This document shows positions 7,183 through 13,423 of a stretch of DNA of 28,362 bases, one piece after another; position 1 is the first letter of the stretch, and each line of letters begins with the position of its first letter. This stretch comes from Gammaproteobacteria bacterium (GTDB taxonomy: Bacteria > Pseudomonadota > Gammaproteobacteria > UBA9214). A program made the position numbers and the translations under genes. The DNA lies in assembly GCA_030632175.1 (NCBI GenBank), contig DAOVVG010000005.1, positions 1-28,362 of the forward strand, written 5' to 3'. Below the pieces are notes generated by a model, which was not told the origin of the DNA, did no database searches, and saw nothing but the letters and a program-made list of their open reading frames with translations.

Positions 7183-9447
7183 ATGGCTGATAAAAACAAA
7201 GAACGCAGGCGTCAAGCCCGGGGGGCCAATGCTGATAATGTGTGTCAGCGTGATGACCTGCCTGAGTCTCAGGTAAAGGAATACCACTATATGTTGCTGG
7301 TCCTGCCTGAAGAGTTGGCGGTTCTTGAAAAATATCGCGAAGCGCTGGTCAATGGTACATCCGGGTTCGCCGAGATCTATTACAATTATCTGTTTGACAA
7401 CCCTGATATTGCAGATGCGCTGTACAGTTTCGAGCGTAGCGGTGGTGACACGGGATCGCTGATACGTGCAGAACTGGCCAACATGCTCGGCAGCGTGGTT
7501 AATTCGCCGGATCCGGCTCGGGAAGCAGGATTGCTGAACGCGGGCAGCGCATTACGCGAATACGGCTTCAGGTCCGTCTGGATAGTCGCCTCCTATAATC
7601 TGCTGATTAATTACATAACTGGAACTCTTTCAGGTCTGGATGCGCCTTCCTCGGAGAAAGAGTCCCTCAGGTCTGTCATTGCCCGGTTACTGCTTCGTGA
7701 TATGGGGCTGACCATTGAGGGCTTCTGGCGATCGGCCCACGAAACTATCGAAAAAGAAATGCTCCACTTTGAGCGGGAACTGGGAACTGTAGAGGACCTC
7801 TTGTCCGGTATTCCTCATTATGTCTGGAGCGTTGATATAGACAGCAACCGGGTTATCTATGCGAATGCTTCCCTGCATGCCATGTATGCAACCAGGCTGG
7901 CTGCGCCTGTTCCCTGTCTGTCAGATACTGCGGAAGAAGATCAACAACAACTGCTTACCGCGTGGCAAACAGCCGTCAGTGGCACCCGGACCTATGCCGA
8001 GGTTCGCATCTCGCTGGCCGGTGCCGAGCAGCACTGGTACCGGATTTCCATGTACCCGTCCATGGGCCAGGCCGAGCGACGGCCGGTGCTGGTGCACTGT
8101 ATTCTTGAGGATATCAATCACCTTATCAGTGAGCGCAAGTTGCTGGAACAAATGGCTACCACCGACAAGCTGACGCAGTTGCCCAATCGTGCGCTCTGGA
8201 GTGATCACCTGAACATGGCGCTGGCGGCATCACGGCGTGTCCCGGGGTCGCAGGTGATTGTCATCTCGCTCGATATTAACCAGTTCAAAATGTATAACGA
8301 CACGCTTGGTCATGATGTCGGTGATGTTCTGCTGCGCGATGTGGCAGACCGGCTGAACTCCATTGTTCGCGAGTCTGATTCCCTGGCACGGCTTGGTGGC
8401 GACCAGTTTGGCATACTGATGCAGCCGGTCAACAGTGCACGGGCTGCAACCGAGCGGGTTATTACACAGATACTTGATTCGTTTGATATACCGTTCTCGT
8501 CCAGTGGCAAGCATTTGTGCGTCAACCTGACAATGGGAATCGCCTGTTTTCCTGAAGACGGCACCAGTGAAGAAAGCCTGCTTACCAATGCGGAAAGCGC
8601 AATGCACCGGGCCAAGCGTAATGGTTTGCCGTACCAGTATTTTGACCCGCTGAATGATGTGAGCCCGGTGGATCAGTTACGTTATTCGGGGCAAATGCGC
8701 GCGGCGCTGGACAATAATGAATTTATGCTGCATTACCAGCCACAGGTTGATTTGCAGACCTCGCGGATTACAGGCGTGGAGGCGCTGTTGCGCTGGGAAC
8801 ATCCTGTTGAAGGGACGGTTATGCCGCAGCGTATTATTCCTGTTGCAGAGCAACTGGGGATGATAACGCCCATCACGAACTGGGTGCTGGTGACAGCACT
8901 GCGGCAATGCAAGCAATGGTCCTATGACGGGATGCATATACCTGTAGCTGTTAATGTGTCGGCACGTTCATTCCTGAACCCCCGGCTGCTGGAAAAAATA
9001 CAGTGGGCTTTAAATGAAACCGGAACGGATGGTGAGTGTCTTGAAATCGAGATCACCGAGGCCACGCTTATGCAGGATATTGAAGGTGCCGCGGGTGTGC
9101 TGAACCGGCTCAGTGATATCGGCGTAACTATTGCCATAGATGATTTTGGCACCGGCTATTCCTCGCTGTCTTATCTGAAACAGCTGCCTATCCATACCCT
9201 CAAGATTGATCAGTCATTTATTATTGATGTGGCTTTCGATCAACAGGATGTAGCGATCGTACGTTCAATTATCGACCTTGGGCACAACCTTGGTTACAAG
9301 GTGGTGGCTGAGGGTGTTGAAAACGGCCTGGCCTGGGATATGTTGAATAACCTGGGTTGCGATACCGCGCAGGGCTTTCATATCAGCAGGCCACTGCCAG
9401 ATAACCGCTTCTCCAACTGGCTGGCTGAAAGCGGCCATATGAGCTGA
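7183..9447 (+). CDS. Globin-like / PAS / GGDEF (GGDQF) / EAL protein, probable c-di-GMP phosphodiesterase
   Basis: This cytosolic 754-residue protein has four parts. Residues about 30-185 look like a protoglobin (globin-coupled sensor) fold: G121, G128, W133 and Y138 match the family pattern G-x2-H-x3-G-x4-W-x4-Y, but the proximal histidine position is Leu124. Residues 203-320 look like a PAS domain. The GGDEF domain (about 325-490) has DINQFKMYND and the product-inhibition site RESD (396-399), five residues before the signature, but the signature is GGDQF (405-409), replacing a metal-binding Glu by Gln. The EAL domain (about 500-745) keeps EALLRW (533-538), N591, ITE, DDFG (653-656), K674, E710 and Q730, so it should hydrolyse c-di-GMP. 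The likely role is lowering c-di-GMP near FleQ. The Shine-Dalgarno before ATG 7183 is poor. It is preceded by 296 bp without a gene. Confidence 0.88.
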   Translation: MADKNKERRRQARGANADNVCQRDDLPESQVKEYHYMLLVLPEELAVLEKYREALVNGTSGFAEIYYNYLFDNPDIADALYSFERSGGDTGSLIRAELANMLGSVVNSPDPAREAGLLNAGSALREYGFRSVWIVASYNLLINYITGTLSGLDAPSSEKESLRSVIARLLLRDMGLTIEGFWRSAHETIEKEMLHFERELGTVEDLLSGIPHYVWSVDIDSNRVIYANASLHAMYATRLAAPVPCLSDTAEEDQQQLLTAWQTAVSGTRTYAEVRISLAGAEQHWYRISMYPSMGQAERRPVLVHCILEDINHLISERKLLEQMATTDKLTQLPNRALWSDHLNMALAASRRVPGSQVIVISLDINQFKMYNDTLGHDVGDVLLRDVADRLNSIVRESDSLARLGGDQFGILMQPVNSARAATERVITQILDSFDIPFSSSGKHLCVNLTMGIACFPEDGTSEESLLTNAESAMHRAKRNGLPYQYFDPLNDVSPVDQLRYSGQMRAALDNNEFMLHYQPQVDLQTSRITGVEALLRWEHPVEGTVMPQRIIPVAEQLGMITPITNWVLVTALRQCKQWSYDGMHIPVAVNVSARSFLNPRLLEKIQWALNETGTDGECLEIEITEATLMQDIEGAAGVLNRLSDIGVTIAIDDFGTGYSSLSYLKQLPIHTLKIDQSFIIDVAFDQQDVAIVRSIIDLGHNLGYKVVAEGVENGLAWDMLNNLGCDTAQGFHISRPLPDNRFSNWLAESGHMS

Positions 9448-9453
9448 ACTTCA

Positions 9454-9473
9454 GCGCTGCCTGCCTGCAGCGC
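9454..9473 (+). terminator. Possible terminator hairpin after the GGDEF-EAL gene
   Basis: GCGCTGC (9454-9460) and GCAGCGC (9467-9473) form a perfect 7-bp stem with a 6-nt loop, 6 bp after the stop codon. Only CTATTCCT follows, so the U-tract is poor; factor-dependent termination or RNA stabilisation are alternatives. Confidence 0.35.
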
Positions 9474-9676
9474 CTATTCCTGTATCCATCAGATGTGCTG
9501 ATGTTTTATTGGCATGCTTCGTTGCGTGCAAACTCCCTTCCTGTTTCGGCACGGTATCCCGATGCCGGGGAGCCATTTATCCGGCACTTACCTTGATAAT
9601 TTCCCGGATGGTCAAAAGTGTGACGCAGTCACGCAGCATGCAGCGTACCTGATGGTAGAAATATAATATCTATTAA

Positions 9677-9689
9677 AACAATAAGATAA
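9677..9689 (+). promoter_or_regulatory. 13-nt motif AACAATAAGATAA upstream of flhG (copy 2)
   Basis: This is an exact copy of the motif at 5267-5279 upstream of fleQ. It ends 38 bp before the -24 element of the flhG sigma-54 promoter, a plausible place for an activator site. The binding protein is not known; FleQ is the obvious candidate. Confidence 0.3.
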
Positions 9690-9726
9690 AATACTTTTTC
9701 TGTTGTTTGTGACTGTTTTTCCATGT

Positions 9727-9741
9727 TGGTACGCAAGTTGC
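9727..9741 (+). promoter_or_regulatory. Sigma-54 promoter of flhG-fliA
   Basis: The sequence TGGTACGCAAGTTGC matches the sigma-54 consensus TGGCACG-N4-TTGC with one change and the required 10-bp gap between GG (9728-9729) and GC (9740-9741). It is followed by T, also typical. Transcription would start near 9753, about 83 nt before the flhG ATG. FleQ, encoded upstream, is the likely activator. Confidence 0.75.
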
Positions 9742-9789
9742 TACCAGTACTGCAACCAGCAAGGTAAATACAGCACGGGAACAAACAAC

Positions 9790-9849
9790 ATGACTATGGA
9801 TTACCACAACAATTGTAAAACGGGCGGCACACTACATGCGCCTCTCTGA
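9790..9849 (+). other. Possible 19-codon leader frame overlapping the flhG start
   Basis: ATG at 9790 opens a 19-codon frame that stops at 9847-9849, overlapping the flhG ATG (9836) by 14 nt. flhG itself has no recognisable Shine-Dalgarno, so translational coupling could help it start. A GGGA lies about 10 bases before this ATG. It may equally be chance. Confidence 0.2.
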
Positions 9850-10723
9850 CATCAAACTCGGCCATTCAAACCGCGATACGGACAGCATATCGCAATCACC
9901 GGTGCAGGTGATTGCGATCGCCGGCGGGAAAGGCGGAACCGGCAAGACAAATATCGCCGTCAATCTTGCACAGGCACTTGCGAATGAGGGGAAACGTACA
10001 CTGATTCTGGATGCCGATCTGGGTATGGCAAATGTTGATGTGCTGCTGGGGCTTACACCCGAAAATACCTTATATGACGTGATGCGTGGCAAGTGTGAGT
10101 TGGAAGACATCCTGTTAACAGGTGGTCACAACCTCATGGTTATTCCTGCGGCATCAGGCGTTGGGCAGTTGGCGAATATGAGGTGGCAGGAATGTGCGGG
10201 GCTCGTTCGCGCGTTCAGTGATCTTAAAGAACCGGTAGATACACTTATCGTTGATACTGCAACCGGTGTTTCTGAAAGCGTTGCCGTATTTTGCCAGGCG
10301 GCAAACGAAATCCTTGTAGTTGTCTGTAACGAGCCTGCATCCATTAGAGATTGTGTTTCCCAGCTAAAACATTTTTATCGTGACTATGGTATTGCCCGTT
10401 ACAGGGTGCTCGCCAATATGGTGGACTCGGCAAGCGAGGCTAATACCCTGTTCCAGAACCTTATAGAGAATTTTACGGACGACCATAACCTGCAAATTTC
10501 ATATGCAGGTTATATCCCGACTGATGAGCATGTGCGCAAGGCAGTGCACAGTCATCAATCAGTGGTAAACAGTTTCCCACGCAGTCCCTCTGCGATGGCT
10601 CTCAAAAAACTTGCCAGCCGCACCATGGAATGGCCACGGCCGAAGCGTGCAGGCGGGCATGTTGAATTTTTTGTGGAACGGTTAATTGATAACGAAAACA
10701 TGGGGATGGAGGTGATATCATGA
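9836..10723 (+). CDS. flhG: FlhG (FleN), MinD-like ATPase controlling flagellar number
   Basis: This 295-residue P-loop ATPase has the deviant Walker A GGKGGTGKT (about 30-38), LDADLGMANVDVLLG after it, the DTATG switch segment (usually DTAAG), and the FleN-typical ending EFFVERL. It aligns with Pseudomonas FleN throughout. FlhG binds ATP, dimerises on the membrane through a C-terminal amphipathic helix, and restrains FleQ, which limits flagellum number. The extra N-terminal segment (1-20) has no DQAxxLR motif, the element that stimulates FlhF in many FlhG proteins, and no flhF lies upstream. Its stop codon overlaps the fliA start (ATGA at 10720-10723), so the two are translationally coupled. 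Transcription is probably from the sigma-54 promoter at 9727-9741. Confidence 0.93.
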   Translation: MRLSDIKLGHSNRDTDSISQSPVQVIAIAGGKGGTGKTNIAVNLAQALANEGKRTLILDADLGMANVDVLLGLTPENTLYDVMRGKCELEDILLTGGHNLMVIPAASGVGQLANMRWQECAGLVRAFSDLKEPVDTLIVDTATGVSESVAVFCQAANEILVVVCNEPASIRDCVSQLKHFYRDYGIARYRVLANMVDSASEANTLFQNLIENFTDDHNLQISYAGYIPTDEHVRKAVHSHQSVVNSFPRSPSAMALKKLASRTMEWPRPKRAGGHVEFFVERLIDNENMGMEVIS

Positions 10724-11448
10724 AAAACACAGCAGTCAAGGTAAGCACTGATCTAAAGACAAGCAACGAGCTGGTCGTGTTGCACGAGACACTGGTGAAA
10801 CGCATTGCCTATCATCTGATGAGTCGCTTGCCGGCCAGTGTCCAGGCGGATGATCTGATACAGGCCGGGATGATCGGTTTGATCGAGGCATCCAGGAAAT
10901 TTGATCCTGAACAGGGCGCAAGTTTTGAAACCTATGCGGGCATCCGTATTCGTGGCGCCATGCTGGATGAGATTCGTCGCACCGACTGGACGCCGCGCTC
11001 CGTACACAGAAAGGCCCGGGAAGTTGCCGAGGCTGTTCGTAAAATCGAAAATGAAAAAGGACGTGACGCTCGTGGTGTTGAAGTAGCCGAGGTCATGGGA
11101 CTGCAACTGGATGAGTATCACAAGATCCTGCAGGATGCCACGGGATGTCGCATATTCAGTTACGAAGATCCGGGCACCATTGGCGAGGAAAGCTATGTGC
11201 AGCATGCTCGCCAGCCGAACCAGCCACTCGAGAACCTGCAGAAAAGTGATTTCAAGGCCGGTCTTGCCGATGCCATCAAGGGTCTGCCTGAACGTGAACG
11301 TCTGGTGATGGCGCTCTATTACGATGAAGAACTGAATCTGCGGGAGATTGGTGAGATTCTCGGTGTCAGTGAGTCACGGGTTTGCCAGATCCATGGCCAG
11401 GCACTGATTCGTTTACGCGCACGCATGGAAGATTGGCTGAAGGACTGA
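10720..11448 (+). CDS. fliA: FliA, flagellar sigma-28 factor
   Basis: This 242-residue sigma-70 family protein is close to E. coli FliA in length (239). It shows region 2 (LVKRIAYHLMSRLPASVQADDLIQAGMIGL in segments, DPEQGASFETYA, IRGAMLDEIRRTDW), a shortened region 3 and region 4 (LPERERLVMALYY, LREIGEILGVSESRVCQIHGQA). It directs RNA polymerase to late flagellar and chemotaxis promoters of the TAAAGTTT-N11-GCCGATAA type, one of which is at 5044-5070. The start overlaps the end of flhG by four bases. The Shine-Dalgarno region contains GGGGATGGAGG, which has GGA motifs of the kind CsrA binds. The FlgM-like protein at 4807-4959 is its likely inhibitor. Confidence 0.95.
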   Translation: MKNTAVKVSTDLKTSNELVVLHETLVKRIAYHLMSRLPASVQADDLIQAGMIGLIEASRKFDPEQGASFETYAGIRIRGAMLDEIRRTDWTPRSVHRKAREVAEAVRKIENEKGRDARGVEVAEVMGLQLDEYHKILQDATGCRIFSYEDPGTIGEESYVQHARQPNQPLENLQKSDFKAGLADAIKGLPERERLVMALYYDEELNLREIGEILGVSESRVCQIHGQALIRLRARMEDWLKD

Positions 11449-11479
11449 ACCGGTCATGACCGAGACGCGGGCACAATAG

Positions 11480-11950
11480 GTGACAGGGCAGGCACACTAT
11501 CTGTCGGAATGGTATTCCCGGCGGGAAGGGGTTGTCCGTGGACCCTTCAGCACCGTGGAGATTACCCGCTATCTGTTACTTGGCCGCATCCGTCTTGCTG
11601 ATGAATTGAGTACTGATAAAACAGTCTGGTCACCGGCCAACAGTTTTTTCGATATGTTACCGTCGGAGGTAACAAATCTCGAGAACTGGGATGATTATCA
11701 GAAGCTGGTCGAGGCGCGCATGCAGGTCGATGAGCGTAAATTCGAGCGCCGTTGCCAGGATTATTCCAATAGCGGAAACTACCACCCGGAACGGCGTTAC
11801 AGCAAGGACCGGCGCCGTGATGCTGACACAGTACTGGTGCAGCAATACCTTTACAACAATGACAGTCAGTCGCAATCGACAAGGCCACTGCTGCTTACCT
11901 TGCTACTTGTAACCATGGTGTTTGCATGGCTGCATCCTACCCAGATATAA
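11480..11950 (+). CDS. GYF_2-like (DUF4339) domain protein with C-terminal membrane anchor
   Basis: This 156-residue protein starts with a GYF_2-like module: WYSRREGVVRGPFS (11-24), then YLLLGRIRLADELSTDKTVW (31-50), matching the W-Y-x-g-x-x-x-GPfs...ll..G.i..dtlvW pattern. A charged, Arg-rich middle follows (ERKFERR; ERRYSKDRRR at 104-113), then a single hydrophobic helix at about 136-150 (LLLTLLLVTMVFAW) close to the C-terminus, so it is probably tail-anchored in the inner membrane with the GYF_2 module in the cytoplasm. The start is GTG at 11480; the nearby ATG at 11456 runs into a stop after seven codons. It follows fliA by 31 bp and probably belongs to the flhG-fliA transcript, where cheY would sit in other gammaproteobacteria. 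Function unknown; GYF-type modules bind proline-rich peptides. Confidence 0.7.
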   Translation: MTGQAHYLSEWYSRREGVVRGPFSTVEITRYLLLGRIRLADELSTDKTVWSPANSFFDMLPSEVTNLENWDDYQKLVEARMQVDERKFERRCQDYSNSGNYHPERRYSKDRRRDADTVLVQQYLYNNDSQSQSTRPLLLTLLLVTMVFAWLHPTQI

Positions 11951-12545
11951 CACCTGGTACTGCGTATTTATCTGCTTCCTCTGCATTGGCAGAGAAAGAT
12001 TCCGTAGAGTACTGCCAGATTTCAATGCTGTCAGACCAGTAATCTGCAGCCAGTCCGGCTTTCATTTTCAAGTGTTCGAGAAACTGCTGTGAATCGGGCA
12101 GTGCTTCCCAGACCGAGGGCAGAAAAGTTCCTCTTGAGCCTTTCTCCTGTATTACCCAGCCATGCTTCCTTGCTTGTAACTCCATCAGAAGGTCTGTCTC
12201 GGAATCACAATGAACCGCCTGCAGCGGGCCAAGCACAGAAATAGCTATAGTTAGATCGTGAAGCTCCGGATGCGTCAACACCGGAAATCGCGGGTCGCGG
12301 AACGCCGCTGCATAGGCGTTTTCAGCGACACTGTTGACCAGACGGGTACAGGGTTCCAGTGAGCCGATACAGCCTCGCAGCCTGTCATCGTGTTTAAGGG
12401 TCACAAAAGTTGCACGCGTCTCCTTTAATACATGTGGATAATTGTCAGTATCGGTTTTCAGTGCGGTACCGGTTTGCAAGCCGGACTGAATTGACTTCAA
12501 GGCAACGCCCAGTAACGTTGCGCGTTCGGTTGCGGAACAGGGCAT
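11937..12545 (-). CDS. AMMECR1-domain protein (AmmeMemoRadiSam system protein A)
   Basis: This 202-residue protein carries the AMMECR1 signature LRGCIGSLEP (about 57-66) with the surrounding family sequence: TFVTLKHDDRLRGC, AYAAAFRDPRFPVLTHPEL and ISVLGPLQAVH. In many prokaryotes AMMECR1, Memo and a radical SAM enzyme are encoded together; their joint biochemical role is not settled as far as I know. Here it begins one base after the end of the Memo gene on the same strand, so the two form an operon. No radical SAM gene is in the window. Its 3' end overlaps the convergent GYF_2-protein gene by 14 bp. Length is normal for the bacterial family. Confidence 0.9.
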   Translation of the reverse strand: MPCSATERATLLGVALKSIQSGLQTGTALKTDTDNYPHVLKETRATFVTLKHDDRLRGCIGSLEPCTRLVNSVAENAYAAAFRDPRFPVLTHPELHDLTIAISVLGPLQAVHCDSETDLLMELQARKHGWVIQEKGSRGTFLPSVWEALPDSQQFLEHLKMKAGLAADYWSDSIEIWQYSTESFSANAEEADKYAVPGVISG

Positions 12546-12546
12546 A

Positions 12547-13335
12547 TTATTCAGTCAGAATATAGGCGCCATAACCAACGACGCGGTCGCGCGGTCCGGC
12601 AGTATCGCCGGAATTCCGCAGATCAATGGTCTTGAACCGCAGGTTATGTTGACGTGCATACAACAGCAGACCGCTAACCGGGCTGCTGCCGCAGGCAGCA
12701 TGGTGATCAATATCTTCAAATGCGAGTGACTCAATCGCCCGGGAGGTTGCCTGGTCAAGTTGCCTGGCTGTTTCATAGTCGTGGTAGTGGCTGAGATCAG
12801 AGCTGACAATTAACAGCGTCTCGTCAGAACCCCAGAGCAGTTCAATTACTTCGCGAACCTCATCTGCTGTTGCATCACCGACCAGGACAGGCACCAGGCT
12901 AAAGTCTTTCAGGGATCTCTGCAGGAACGGCAGGTGGACTTCCAGGCAGTGTTCAGAGGCGTGCGCGGCATCGTCGATGGAAACCTGTTGCAGTTGTTGA
13001 AGCCGACCCAGGGATTCGGTATCAAGCGGTATGGTACCCAGCGGGGTGCTGAAAGCGGTCGCGCTTGGCAAGGCCAGGCCCCGCACAAACTTTTGGTGCG
13101 CGGGACCCAGCAGGACCACCCGGGTTATCCCTGCAGTATTGCCCCCCAGTCGTGCGTAGCCGCTGGCGGCAACCGGTCCGGAATATATATAGCCGGCATG
13201 AGGCAGGATCATCGCTTTGGGTGGTTTATCGTTGCTGGCCACGGTGGGCAACAGTGCGTTCAGCTGATTACGCAATTCAACGGGGTCAGCCGGATAAAAA
13301 CTGCCCGCTACTGCGGCTTCTCTGATGTTATCCAT
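12547..13335 (-). CDS. Memo-family protein (AmmeMemoRadiSam system protein B)
   Basis: This 262-residue Memo homologue belongs to the same fold as extradiol dioxygenases. The metal-ligand equivalents of human Memo1 are all present: His46 in ILPHAGYIYSG, His80 in LLGPAHQ and Cys215 in HAACGSSPV; SSDLSHYHD (about 178-186) is also typical. A metal-dependent redox or oxygenase role is suggested for the family but unproven. The start chosen is ATG 13335 (MDNIREAAVAGSFYPAD), because GGTGAGGT lies just upstream and homologues begin near the AGSFYP motif; the frame is open upstream to 13449, but that part overlaps glgB and has no family sequence. It lies 88 bp downstream of glgB on the same strand and one base upstream of the AMMECR1 gene. 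Confidence 0.92.
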   Translation of the reverse strand: MDNIREAAVAGSFYPADPVELRNQLNALLPTVASNDKPPKAMILPHAGYIYSGPVAASGYARLGGNTAGITRVVLLGPAHQKFVRGLALPSATAFSTPLGTIPLDTESLGRLQQLQQVSIDDAAHASEHCLEVHLPFLQRSLKDFSLVPVLVGDATADEVREVIELLWGSDETLLIVSSDLSHYHDYETARQLDQATSRAIESLAFEDIDHHAACGSSPVSGLLLYARQHNLRFKTIDLRNSGDTAGPRDRVVGYGAYILTE

Positions 13336-13423
13336 GACAGGTACCTCACCTATACAGTAAAAATAGGGGTTGCCGCATGTATTTTCAAGTCGCGACCGGA
13401 GGGAGGAGGAAACGCCGCTATTG

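Larger units (their letters stand above)
9448..9835. other. Intergenic region upstream of flhG
   Basis: This 388-bp stretch has no convincing protein gene. It contains a GC-rich hairpin just after the GGDEF-EAL stop (9454-9473), an AT-rich block with the 13-nt motif shared with the fleQ upstream region (9677-9689), a sigma-54 promoter (9727-9741) and a possible 19-codon leader frame overlapping the flhG start. flhF, which normally precedes flhG, is absent. Confidence 0.5.

Noticed and set aside
9510..9525. TGGCATG...TTGC resembling a sigma-54 promoter
   Set aside because: The gap between GG and GC is 11 rather than 10 bp, and a better site exists at 9727-9741.
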